A DNA stretch of 64,000 bases from Rhizaria sp. SCN 62-66 (taxonomy: Eukaryota; Rhizaria, unplaced). The stretch is from contig MEDY01000087.1 of the NCBI GenBank assembly GCA_001724265.1, positions 1-64,000 on the forward strand, read 5' to 3'. Made by a program: the position numbers and the translations under genes. Position 1 is the first letter of the stretch. Every line of letters starts with the position of its first letter. The notes below the pieces were generated by a model. That model had not been told where the DNA came from and ran no database searches. It saw only the letters and a program-made list of their open reading frames with translations. Shown in pieces: positions 21,986 to 33,983 of this stretch.

Positions 21986-24900
21986 TTAGTCCTTAGCCTT
22001 GTTGGCGTGCTTGAGCAGGTGGAAGTAGTTGTCAAGGCGGCGCGACGTGGCCGAGAGCGCCTTCTTGAGCTCAGCCTTGAACTGGTCGACCGCGGCCTTC
22101 TCGCTGACGTCGAGGCAGAGCTGCTGGCGCATGTAGTCGACGTCGCCCGCGGAGAGCAGCTCGGGCATGCCAGCGGGCACCATGAGCGTGAAGAGGTTCT
22201 CCAACTCGCTCGCGTGTTTGCGCAGACACAGGAACGCGTCGTAGCAGAGGTCCTTGAAGAGCTTGAACTGCTTCGAGGCCTCGTAGTTCTTGCCGCCCAT
22301 CACGAAAGCCATTTCGGGCGTGAACACGAAGGCAGAGCGCTCGCGCTTGAAACCGTACTTGCTCTTAAAGTTGCCGAGGAAGTGGCCGAAGTCGATGTGG
22401 AAGAGGTGGCCGTCCTGCGTGACCATGATGTTGCCGTTGTGGCGGTCTCCGATGCCCATGACGTAGGTCGCTACGCAGTAGCCCGCGCACGAGTACGTGA
22501 AGTTGTTCACAGCCTTGTCAAACTGCTCCTGCGTCGGGTTGTGCAGGCGCAGGTATTGGGCCAGCGGCTCGAGCTTGAACGCGCCGCCGGCGCCTCCGCC
22601 GAACTCCATCTGGATGCCGGCCGTGGTGACGGAGCGCAGCACGACCTCAATCAGACCGCAGCCGCGGCCCGACTGGCCGGGGTTCACGGCCCAGCCGCCC
22701 GCGCCGTGGCCGCCGTGGCCGCCGCCGTCCTCGCCCCCCGCGGCGGCGAGCGCGCCCGCGGGGACGGAGGGCTCGTTGTCGTCGCCAACGCTGTTGCTGT
22801 CCATGAGCATGTTGTTGTTGCTGTACTGGTTGTGATGGTGCGCAGAGATAGGCGCGGCCGAGCCCGCGGAGCCCGTGGCGATGACGCCGTAGGGCGACAG
22901 CCGCAAGTCCATCTTGTTCTGGAGCCAGATCTCGTCCATGACCTTGAGCACCTGCAGCGTGAGGATGTCCTGGCGCAGGTCGTCGCCTGACTTGAACATG
23001 ACGTAGATGGGCGCGGCCGACTCGTCGTTGGCGTTGCGGAACACCAGCCACAGCGGCGCCATCTTGCTGCTCATGATCTTGCACCGCTCGGGGATCAACG
23101 TCGCCGCCTCCACGCGCGGGTTCAACGGGAGCTGGAAGCGGCCACCGGGGAGGCGCGCGAAGAAGTCGCGGTTCAGCGCGTGAAGCTGCTGCTGGTAGAA
23201 GGCCGTGATCTGCTTGTCGCTCATCTTGCCCGCGCTGCGGCGCGTCTGGATCGTCTGGGCGAGCCGGCGCAGCTTGTCCACGGCGACCTGCTGGTAGCGC
23301 AACTGCTCGGCAGCCACGGGACAGAAGGACAGGAAGACCTCGAGGATGCACGCGAAGCGCTCGGCGTAGGGCGGGTCAACCGAGATCTCGTTTTTGAGCG
23401 ACCAGTAGAGGTAGTGACCGACCTGGAAGGGCGCCGCGAGCGCGCGCGTGAGCAAGAAGCGGCTCAGTGGCGAGTCGTGGTACGCCTCGGCCTTGAGGCA
23501 CTGCGTCAGCTGCGGCAAGTACAGCTGCACGTCCGGGTCGGAGAGCACTGCGTCGAGGCAGGCCACGGCGTAGGCGCGCACGTTGTAGTCGGCGAACCGC
23601 GGGCCAAGCAACTGTGAAGTAGGAGCGAATGGAGTTGAAGACGGGCGATCATGAGATTTAATGATACAGATAAGAACATGTTGAGAATAAGTTATGATCA
23701 GAGCAGTTGTTTTGTGACTGGTGAATCGATAGATCGACGTACGGCAAGCGCTTCGGCGGGGACACGGGACTTCTTCCAGACACGGAGTAGGCGGGCCGCG
23801 TCGGCCCTGTGCGGGGCCGAGAACCAGGGCACCGAGAGCATGACCTTGCCCACCATGTGCGGCTTGTCGGTCAGGCACCAGCGCACGGACCACAGCAGCT
23901 GCTTGTCCTTGGGCGTCAAAGAACCCTCCAGAAGAGCATCCTATGACAAATCATGCAGGAATTCAAAAGTAAAGGTTAGATGTGGAACATCAAAGCATGG
24001 GATAATCACATTGGACTAATTGGGACTGTGAGATAATGATATAATATCGTTGCGTAGCCGTACCTGGTGCTCGAGAATCATGAGCTGGGCGCGTTGGTCC
24101 TTATCAAGGTCCTCCAAACGCACACAGAACCCAGCCTGGTAGCTGGACTGTGGCGGCGCCACAAGTTGCGCACCATGACCACCGGCAACAGGCGCAGTGC
24201 CGCTTGTCGACGAACTGCTGCTGTTGCTGTTGCTGCTGCTGGAGCGGAAGGCAGAGAAGAACCCACTGAGGCCGCCGCCACTGGAGCTGCTCGTGGTCGC
24301 GGCGGGGGGCGCGGGGGCCGGGACGGCGGGCGCGGCGGTGGCCGAGTGCGGCGGCGGCGGGGGCGGCGGCAGCGGCATGTCGTCCACCAGCTCGGGCTGC
24401 GGGTGCCGCACGGGGGCCACGAACGAGTCAAAGCTCACCGTGAGGCGCGGCGCGTTGGGCGAACTGAGATTCGGCCGGTTCACGCAGAGCCAAGCGTAAG
24501 AGCAGCGCGAGAGCTCAAGGTTGCGCACGCACAGCGTGCCGGGGCTCACCGTGGCGGCGAACTTGGACGAGGACGAAGACGCCGACGACTGCGAGGACGG
24601 CGCCGGGACCGCGCCCTTGGACACAGACCACTCGAGCGGGACCTGGCCCGCGGCGAGCATGCGCTTGCGCTCCTTCTCGCGTTCCTTGTCCGTCATCGCG
24701 GTCGTGCCGGCGACCATCACGGCCGCCGCAGCCCCGGCGCCGCGCTCCGCCGCAAGAACAGTCTGCCCCGACGCGCCCAGTACCTGCCATACTGACCGGT
24801 CGACGAGCAGCCCGCGGCGGGCGGCGCCGCGCATCGCGCTGCCGACCGTGTTGCTGTTGCTGTTGTACACGGTGGCGCGGCCCGTGGGCACGCCCGAGCT

Positions 24901-27900
24901 GATCGAGACTGAGTCGCGCGAGGACGATGACGCCGTCGACACCACGCTGCCCGGGTAGCGCGTGCTCGACAGCTCGGCCGCGTGCGAGCTGCGCAGACCG
25001 GCGCTGCTGCCGCTCGCCAGCGCGGCACGGCTACCCGCCGTCGCGGCGGCGCCGGCGGCCGCGGCGGCGTTGGCGGCCGCGGCGGCCGAGTTAGCGGCGG
25101 CGATCGCGGCGGCATTGGCAGCTGCCGCGGCGGCGGCGGAGGCCATGGCAGACTGCTCGCTGTCAGGCGGCGTGCACCACAGCGGGAGGTTGTGGGTCGC
25201 GCTGACGAGACAGTCCTCCGAGTCGAAGAGCTGCATGCTGGTCCACGCGAGCACCGTGTCGGGGGCGCCCGCGGTCGCGGCAGACTCGTCCTGCTGCGCG
25301 ACGACGAGGAACACGAGGCGCGCGGCGCGGGGCAGCGACGCCAGGTACACGGGCGAGTAGAGCGTGAAGGCGCCGTTGGGGCCCAGCGCGCTACTGCTGC
25401 TGGTGCCCGACTCGGCGGCGGCGATGGCCGCGGCGGGGGAGAGGTGGCCTGCCCAGCGTGGCGACTGCGCGCAGTCGGTGACCTCGGTAGCCGCCACGGA
25501 CTCGGGCAGCACGTCGGTGCCGTGCGCGATCAGCGAGGCCACGTACAGGCGAGTCAGATTAGGGTTGGTGAGGCGCGGCACGGCGGCGTCGACGAGCCCG
25601 TCGATGCCGAGCACGCGCAGGCGGAAGGGCGTCGCGGCCAGGCGCGTCAGCGGCAGGAACGGCGGGATCGGGTCGATGCGGGTGCTCACCGCGCCCAGGG
25701 TTGCCACAGCGGCAGCAGCGGCGTCGGCGAGGCTCGTGGAGCTGCCGCCGATGAAACTGCCGCGCGCGCCGCCGAGGACGGGCGAGCCGCGGGTGGTGGA
25801 CGAGCCGGTGCCCGCCGCGGCGACGGTCGCAGCGGAGGTGGGCAGCGCGGGCGCCGGGGGGTCGGCGGGCAGCGGGGCCAGCCCGGGCGGCAGGCAGATC
25901 GAGTCCATGAGGAAGCTGATGGAACACAGGTTGCCCGTGGGCCAGCCGCCGAGGTTGACGCCGGCCGCCGCGGCGGCGCTGGCGGTGGCGCTCGAGGGCA
26001 CGAGCGCGGTCGCGGCGGCGCCGGCGAGGTTGAGGCTGCCGGCGCGCGGGCCCGGGCTGCCCAGCGCGGGCAACGCGCCGATGCCGGTGCCGCTGCCGGC
26101 GGTGCTGTTGGAGGCGGCGGCGAGAGTGGCGACCGTGAGCATGTGCACCGTGGTCTCGTCAGGGCGCAGTGGGCCAGAGGGGTAGCCGCTGGGGCTGGCC
26201 ACACTGCTGCTGCTGCTGCTGCTGCTCACGGTCAGTTGCTGAGACAGGAGCGACGCAACCGGCGCGGCGCCGCTGCCGCTGGAGGGGACGTCGTTGAGCG
26301 ACGCAGAGTGGGGGAGGTCCGGCTTTCTAGTCGAGCCAGCAGCGCTGTAGTCGCCGGCGGAGCTGTTGGTGTTGCTCGAGTCGCCGAGGGGCGCGAACAG
26401 CGAGCGCATGCTGCTGCCCGAGCTTGCGCTGCCGCTGCCGGCGCCAACGGTGCTGTAGCCGCCAAACGGGAGTCCGCCGCCGGCGCCGAGCCCGCCGAGC
26501 GCGGCGAGCCCGAGCAGCGGCCCGCTGCCGCGGCGGGTTAGCGTGCCCATGCCGCCCAGCGTCGGCGTGTAGAGCGCGGGCACCGAACACGACGAGACCG
26601 CCTGCGGGTGCAGCGCGCGCGCGCGGCCGGCGGCGACGAGCGCGGCGAGCACGGGCAGCGGCCCGCCGATGGGCACGCCCGCCGCGGTCGTCACCACGCT
26701 GTCGCCGCCCGGGGTCGCGCCGCCGGCCGCACCAGCAGCGGCGCCGCCCGGAGTGCCCGCGCCGGCCCCGCCTGCGAGCGAAGCGCCGGTGAGCAAGGGC
26801 GAGCCGTCGGCGGCGCTGGTGCCCGCGGCGGCGGCGGCGTCGATCTCGTGCAGGATCGAGTAGCGGAACATGCCGGAGCCGGCCGCAACGCGCGGCATCG
26901 ACAGCCGGCGCGAGCCGTCCTGGGGCGTATACCCCGCGGCAGACAGACTACTGGAGGTGCTCTGCGGGACGGGCGGCGACATTGGCGGCAGACCGGCGGC
27001 TGTGGACGCGCTGTCGGTGCCTGCAGCAGCCGCCGCCGCGGTCTGTGCTCTGGACGCCGCGATGAGCGCGGGGGCAACGGTAAGCACTTCGTTCTCGTCG
27101 TCGTCATCGTTCTCATCATCGGCGGCGTCCTTCTTAGCAGCAGAACCGGCAGCGGGGGCAGATGCGTCCTTGCTGTCCTTGGCGGGGGCCGCCGCGGGCA
27201 TCGCGCCCGACGCGGGCGCGAACGGGGACGCAGCCGCAGCCGCAACAGTGCCTGCGCTGGCCTTCTGTCTAGCCGCAGCGGCGGCGGCGGCGGCGGCGGC
27301 GGTGGGCGTGTCATCCGGCGACGCGTCATAACGCAGGAGCATCGCCGGAGATGCCAGTGGCGAGCCGCCCGCAACGTCGACGTTGACGTCGCTGACCCCG
27401 CCGGCAGCAGCGCCAGCACTCGCAGCAGCGTTGCCGTTGGCGCTTGCGTTCGCGGGGGGCGCGGAGAGCTGCGTGTGGTGCGTCGGCGGCGGCGGCGCGA
27501 GAGAGTCAGTACTGAGCACGCGGGAACCCATGGTCCGGTCGCCGTCGTCGCTGACGCTGCTGGTGCCGCCCGCGAGCCTGTTGTGGGGCGTCGAGGCCGT
27601 CGACGCTGGGTACGACCCCGTGACCGTGACAGCGCCGGCGACGCCTTCAGGGCCGACGACCGTGGGCGGCAGGTGCGCCATCGACACTCCACTGACGCCG
27701 ACGCCAGCGCTCGAGCCAGCAGAAGAGTTTCTGTTGCTCCCGTCCTCGCCTTCGTCGTCAGCCTCGGTGAGCGGGCACAGGCCCGTCGCACTGGCGTCTA
27801 CACCGTGTCCGTCGAGCGCGCCCGTGTGCGAGCGCGCGGTCGAGAGCGGCGTGGTCACGGCCGAGCTGTGTCCAGAGCCCGCAGCCGAGGCCAGCACGGT

Positions 27901-30900
27901 CGGCGACGGCAGCGAGAGCCCCGACTCGGAGGCCATGGGGCGCAGGCACGACGGCGTGATGACCGCACTCGTGCCCGCGCTGGCGCCCGCGCTCGCGGTG
28001 CTCTCCGTGTCGCTCGAGTCGCCAGCGCCCCCGCCGCCGCCGGCGAGCATGTGCGCCGTCGCGGCGGCCGCGGCGGCGGCCGAGGCGGCCTGGGTGACCG
28101 TAGCGCGGTGGCGCGGCTTGCCGCCGCTGCTGAAACTGCCACTGCTGCCACGGGCGGCGCCGCTGGCGGAGCCGACCGTGGGCGTAGGGGCCTGGCTCGG
28201 GAAGTGACCGTGAGCGCCGGACGCTGCCGACGGGCTGTTGGGGTCGAAAAAGACCCGCGAGCCCGTGCGCTGGTGCTGCTTACTCAAGGTGCTGGCACTG
28301 TCAGCAGCGGCGACGGCGTCGCCAGTGGCGGCGGCCACGGGACTGGGGCCGTTGCCGTGGACGCCAACCGTGTTGATGGGCAGCGTGATCGGCGTCGGCG
28401 GCGTCGCGAAGATGGCGTCAGCGGCGCCGATGGCGGCGACGACGGCGGCCTCGGAGGCGGCAGCGGCCGCGGCCACGGCGGCCGCAGTCGTGGGCGTCGT
28501 CGTCACAGTATTTGTCGCACCGTTGCCGTTGGCGGTGCCGGCGACGGCGGGGTTAGACGCGGAGGCGGCGCGAGAGGGCGTGCCCACGGTCAGTCCGCCC
28601 GTGGTGGGCGACCGGAGCGAGCCGAAGCCGTGCGCGCCGGGCCCTCCGGGGAGGCCGTGGGCGGCGCCGGGGCCCACCGAGGCGCGCGACGACGCCAGCG
28701 GGGAGCGCAGCATCGCCATCTTGGCCAGCGAGGGACTACGGTCCGCGCGGCTCGTCAGCGGGGGCGTCGCCGCCGCGGCCGCGGACCCCGCGCCCGTACT
28801 ATGGGCGAGACGGGGGGACGTCAGCTGACCCTGCGCGGCGCCGGCGGTGGTCGCGACGCGGACGCCGGGGGCCGTGGCGGCGACGCCGGCCGCGGGGCTC
28901 AGCAGCGCTGCAGGGTTGGCGGCGCTGAAGCCGGCGGCTGCGGGGTTGTTGACGTCGAGCTCGTAGCCAACCATGGGGCGCAGGGAGAATAGCTGCGCCG
29001 TCGCGGCGTCGGCGGCGCTCACGGTCCCATTCGCACTGGCACCGGCGCTGGCGCTGGCACTGGCGTCTGTGCTGCCGTCAGCGCTGGCGTTGGCCTTGGC
29101 AGCCGCGTTGCCGGTGTTGTTGTTCGTAGCGGAGAGCGGTGCGGAGGAGTTGCTGTCGGGCGACACGATGCTGAAGGTGTGTTCCTTGGTGTTAATGGTG
29201 AGCACGCGCGAAGCCGGCGCAAACAGCGAGCGCGGGGAAGCGGCCGCGGACGCGGCCGCGGACGCGGCGGCCGAGGCAGAGGTCGAGGACTCGCCAGTCG
29301 CCGCAGAGGCAGCAGTGCTGATGCCGGTGGCCGCGCCGGCCGGGATGGGGATGTTGCTCGACGGGACCGGAGTCGACTCAGTGGCGGCCGCGGAGGCAGG
29401 GGCGGCTACAGAGACGGGGAGAGTGGACGGAGCGGAGGAGGAAGGGGTTGCGTCGATCGGGGCCACCGCTGCGCCATGGGCGGGCTGCGGGGCGAAGCCA
29501 GGCGTGCTCGCGCTCGCGTTCGCACTCGCGTCCGCCGAGCTTGAGCTGGCGCTGGCGCTTGTGTTGGCGTTAGCGACGGCGGTGTGGACGTAGTCGGCGG
29601 GGGCGGGTTCGGTCATGACCACGAGCTCCTCAATGCCGACGCCGCCGCCGCAACGCATGAGGTAGTCGGCGCGGCACTCGGCGCCCAGCGCGTCGACGCG
29701 GGCCTTGTCGCGCGCGTCAAGCGGCGTGCGCGGCAACAGGATCACCGGCAGCGGCCGGCCGTGGCGCAGCGCGTCGCGCGCGCACTGGAACAGAAAGAAG
29801 CAGCAATGGCCGTAGAGGCACTCGGCGAGGCCCTGCGCGCGGAGGATGTATGTGTTCGGGTCCGTGCCGGGAGGCAGGTACCGCGACACGAGGCCGCGAA
29901 TCACGCCCTGTGGATGTCGTAGAAACAAAAAACGGAGTCAACATGCAGAGAACGATACATCAGGATAAGAATATGATTTTGAAATAAAGCATTTAAGTAA
30001 AAAGTTCGGCCAAGTTTTGCATTGATTGGTGGATGAATACGGCATTACAGATGACGTGTCAAGAAAAAGAATGCGTACCTCTGCGGTGTCGCCCTCACTT
30101 ACGGCGATCGTGGTCTGGGACTTTGCCGAGAAGGCGGCGGGGAGCGCGACGGTGAGCAGCAGCGACGTGGCTCCCGGCGGCAGCGGCGGCGCCGTGGTGA
30201 TATAGAGCGGGTACTGCGCGTGCTCAGCCGCGGCGACCTGTAGCGCCGTCGTGGGCTCCAGCTCGAGTGCGGCGCGGCGGAACTGGCGCACGGTCGCGTT
30301 GTCAAAGTTCCAGTAGACGGTGTTGAGGTTGAGCAGCGAGAGCACGGGGGAACGCTCGCCGAGCCCCATGGACTCAAAGTCGTCCTTGATGTTCTTGATC
30401 ACCGTGTCGATGTCGTCCAGGATCGAGTGCAGCCCGTCAGCGACGGCCGAGCTAAGCCGCGCCTCGCGAGCCACCATCTGGGAGATCTCGTCGTGGAAGG
30501 AGAAGAGCCGGCTCGCCACGCGGCGCATAAACTCGACCGTCTGATACGACTCGGCGTGCTCGGAGACGTCCAGCAGCTCGTCCTGGCCCTGAGGCTGCGG
30601 CTGCGGCTGCGAGTAGGCGCCCTGCTGCTGTTGCTGCTGCTGCTGTTGCTGCTGGAGGGCGGCTGCGGCGGCCGCCGCGGCGGGCGGCGGCGGCGGGCGC
30701 CCGTGGTTGCTCACCATCGCGCTGCCGCGGCGGCCCGAGTTGAGCGCGGCGGCGGCCGCGGCGGCGTTGGCGTTGGCGGCGGCGATCGACACGGCCGCGG
30801 CGGCCACGCCGGAGCGCGGGGGCGATGACCCCGCACCGTGACTCGCGCCGTGGCTGCCTCCGGCACCGTAGTGGGAGCCGGCGGCGGCGGCGTTGCCGGT

Positions 30901-31902
30901 CATGCGGGGCGGCGGCGGCGGCAGGATCGTGCCGCGGGGCGCGCTCGCGGTCGGCACCAGCAGACTCGCGGCACTGCCGCCAACGCCAGCGTGGCTGTGC
31001 CCGCTGTGTGTCGTGTGTGTGGAGAGCAGCGGCGGCGGCGGCGGCACAGCCCCAGGCTGGCTGGCGCTGCCGCGGCGGCTGAGCGCCTCGGGCGGCGGCG
31101 GCGGCGGCAGGGAGCCGCGGCGGCCGACCGCGCCAGCGACGGAGCTGGCGGTCACTGCGGCGGGGTTCGCGCTGGCACTGTGAGTGTTGTCGGGGACGAT
31201 GATGGACACAGAGCCCATGATGCCGACGCTGGCGTGCGGCTCCGCAGCGGCGCCGCCGGTCTTGGTGGCAACGGCCGATGGCAGCGGCGGCGGTGGCGGG
31301 TGCGTGTGGCCCTGCGCCGCCGCGCCGGAGCCAGCGGCAGAGCCAGCAGCGGCGGCGGCGGCGAGGGCGGCCTCGGCCACGGCGGGCGGCGGCGGCGGCG
31401 GGGGCTTGTAAGCGCCGCCGGCAACAGTGGCAAACTGCGGCGGCAGCGGCGGGGGTCCCGATGAGCCCACTCTGCGGACGGTGGACATATCGACGGCGCC
31501 AGCAGAGGCACTTCCACTGACACTGGAGTCAGCGGGTGTGGCGCCGCCCACAACGTAGCTGGTGCTCGGGACAATCGACACCGCGTCTGCGGGGTCGGCC
31601 TGCTCGTCGAGCTCCTTCCACGCCGAGAGCTGCGCCGCGGCGTTGGTGCGAATCGAGCTGATCACGGTGGCAGCGTCACTGGACTGCACGCTCGTGCGCC
31701 GGACGGAGGAGGCCGCGGCGGTGAGCGTCAGCGAGTCGTTCACGCCCGTACTGTCGTCCAACGACGCGCCAAGCAGCAGCGCAAGGTCGGCCTCGGTCGG
31801 GCCGGCGGGGGCGCCGGGGCTCGCAGAGCTGCCGCCTTCGTTAGCACCCTTGTTGTGGGGAGCTGACGAATCTGCGGACGTAGACTTAGAGGGAGACGAC
31901 AT
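21986..31902 (-). CDS. Class I-type phosphoinositide 3-kinase catalytic subunit, giant form
   Basis: Four exons (31902-30079, 29907-24064, 23940-23743, 23611-21986; introns 171, 123 and 131 nt, all phase 0) encode 3163 residues. The first 480 residues are low complexity with repeated polyproline runs and a polyQ tract. A helical region and the Ras-binding fold follow, the latter split by intron 1 (NTYILRAQGLAECLYG). Then come about 1400 residues of Ala/Ser-rich sequence. The C2 domain begins FRLRVLGIDGLVD (near 25620) and is interrupted by insertions. The helical domain spans exons 2-4. The kinase domain (from about 23130) has FKSGDDLRQDILTLQ, catalytic loop GIGDRHNGNIMV (near 22445), HIDFGHFLG (near 22390) and the class I activation loop SKYGFKRERSAF. 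A roughly 65-residue insertion sits before GLIEVV. All key residues are present, so it should make PI(3,4,5)P3. No obvious p85-binding domain was found. The start MSSPSK (31902) is chosen over an in-frame ATG 18 bases upstream. Confidence 0.93.
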
Positions 31903-33022
31903 CACGAGGATTCGCAGCAATTACAGTCACGTAACAACGTGGTGTGTGCAAGCAGTTGTGTGTTAGAGCGAGACAGACTGTTGGGAGCGGTGGAACGCTT
32001 GGCAAAGTGAATGGGGCGCAACGGCCGCGTGCGTGCCTTGGCTTGGTGCAAGAGAGGGTGCCTAGACGGCAGAAAAAGAGGTAACGGGACACACAACTGT
32101 TATGAATAGATATTAAGGTATAAATTAATGACGAATAACGCAAACATATATGTCCACAAAGAGGCTAACAAGTACAGCAACATGACTCCAAAGTCGGAGC
32201 GAGGCATGCGCCTCTCGTCACCGAGTCGACGTATGAGGTCAAATAGCATAGGATGCTGATAGATTTGAGAAGTGAAAGTTTATAAAGATAGTGCACAATG
32301 TGCGTTTCTACTACGAAAGTGCATTGAATTTCAATCTTGCGGACGTGTGGCGTGTTTCTACAGCGGAATAATTCAAACATCGGCTGCTCACAGTCACAAT
32401 CTGGTCACCAACGGCAGGCGGGTCTGTTCATGTCGTGTTAGTCTGCATTTCACCATACTGTACTAGTATGAGAGGTTACTACACTCCAATCGGGAAACAA
32501 TCGCGTTTACTTTATTGTAATCTCTGTGGATTTTTTTATTGAACGCTTAATGCTCGACCTTTTTACTCAAAATCTCTCAAAAACGATGACTGAACATGGA
32601 GTTACTCGTAGTGCACTCGTGCCCGCGCTTCCCGTAGCTCAAGCGATCTCATCCGATGTTGCCGCGACAGTGGCTCTCTGTGTCGCGTGACATTAAGCGC
32701 TGTGCACCAGGCGCATCGAGACATACAATCGCGTAATGACGCGGCAAAGGTGAAGCGACATCGAGCGAAGCATCGACGCGCTGCGCTGTAAGAGATGAAT
32801 AGTGTCTAATGATACGTAATACGTACGTACGTACGTCTATGTGATGAGGAGCAATAGCATTTTAATTGGTGTCATTTTGTCCTGATGTTTGCGCGCTCAT
32901 GTGAACAAAATGAAGCATCTTGCTCCCGTTCTTAATGTCCCTGATCATGCTATTCTGATCACTATTGCCATCCTGCAACAGAACGTCATGCATCAAATAA
33001 AGAAACAACGATGACCATAACC
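31903..33022. promoter_or_regulatory. Promoter-side spacer of PI3-kinase gene with GC-richer island
   Basis: Mostly AT-rich. A GC-richer block (about 32613-32800) lies 700-900 bases upstream of the PI3-kinase start and looks unlike the surroundings. It could be a promoter or noncoding first exon, or an unrecognised RNA. No tRNA, 5S or spliceosomal RNA pattern was seen in it. The (ACGT)4 run at 32821 follows it. Minus-strand AATAAA-type signals (tttatt on plus) near 32508 and 32534 may serve the candidate gene ending at 33023. Confidence 0.4.
32821..32836. repeat. (ACGT)4 simple palindromic repeat
   Basis: Four perfect tandem ACGT units. The run contains GTACG on both strands, the same string as the intron donors of this genome, but nothing shows it is used as one. 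Confidence 0.8.
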
Positions 33023-33494
33023 TCAACCCAAGAATTCAGCTTCAGCTTCTCTTTCAATACGCGCATGAGCTACTTTGTCTATCTTCCCAGTATGAGAGTG
33101 GTTCATCGCGATGCGAACCGCACCATCAGAATAGTAAACGACGTAGAAGTCAGGGTCTGGATGAGAATGGCTCCTTGGGTCAAACCGATGCAAAAAACGC
33201 GCGTGAACACCAAACTTGGAACGAAGTTTAAACAAAGTGTCAGCAACCAACTCATAAGGCGGGTCGTCAGGGCCAATAAGTGCGGTCTTTTGTCGGACAA
33301 TAAAATAGCGTAAGATAGCGCCCGCTGTAGTGTGATGCTTACTTAAAGCTCAACGTATGATATGATCCATATCTGCTCTCATACGTACTGTTATTAAAAA
33401 CAGTAGGAAGATAGATACTGATAGATGCTCCATGATCAGTGCTACTAATGCAATCAACGCACCTGCCGTGTTCGGCCTTGCTTGTTGCTGGCAT
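33023..33494 (-). CDS. Candidate small two-exon gene, unknown function
   Basis: Exons 33494-33389 and 33324-33023 join in phase 1 across a 64-nt GTACGT...TACAG intron to give 135 residues starting MPATSKAE and ending AEAEFLG. Support is the genome-typical donor, the frame match and a natural-looking composition in exon 2 (GPDDPPYELVADTLF, then FDPRSHSHPDPDFYVVYYSDG). No family was recognised. The segment around IYLPTVFNNTGAILRYFIV faintly recalls fibronectin type III strands, but this is weak. Against it, the intron is half the usual length, GC content is lower than in most neighbours, and a 100-codon frame is open on the other strand. Further upstream exons are possible. Confidence 0.38.
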
Positions 33495-33983
33495 TCGCCA
33501 ACATGACAGATATCTGTCTAAACGTGATAATATGAACATAACATGACAAATAACAATGGTCGTGTAATTATGAATGGAAAACAAAGGAGATTGGTGCGCG
33601 GTGCAGACTCGTCCCGCTCAAGCTTTGAAGCGTCAGCGAAAGGGAGGAAACACTGTACAGAGAGCGAAATAGAATGTCAATACATGCCATGCAGATTATA
33701 TTAGTGTAACAGCACGAGATATTCATCCAAAAGCACCAATGTCCTCAAATTCCCCGTGATTGTGCCCAGTCAAAAACGCCATGTGTCGCCTGCTAACTGG
33801 GCTAAGTGCCACAAGAAGCATGACCGAAAGAATACGCGTGCAGAGCTGTGTGCTGATCGTCAATAGGAGAGCTAGAACAACATCGTGTATCGTTAAAGCA
33901 AACTCAATCGTTCTCCAAATTATATATCTTACAGAGTCCACGTTCATGCGGGAATGCGGTTGTTGTGAGTGGTGCTTTGACTG
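33495..33983. promoter_or_regulatory. Divergent spacer before METTL23-like gene
   Basis: AT-rich, no coding signal. It should contain the METTL23-like promoter and, if the small minus-strand gene is real, its promoter too. The METTL23-like ATG is one of the few here without an acceptor-like AG just upstream. Confidence 0.35.

Noticed and set aside
26608-28992. 794-codon plus-strand frame inside the PI3-kinase gene
   Set aside because: Antisense shadow of the low-complexity insertion; Arg/Gly-rich with no domain, and the sense exon is defined by good splice sites.
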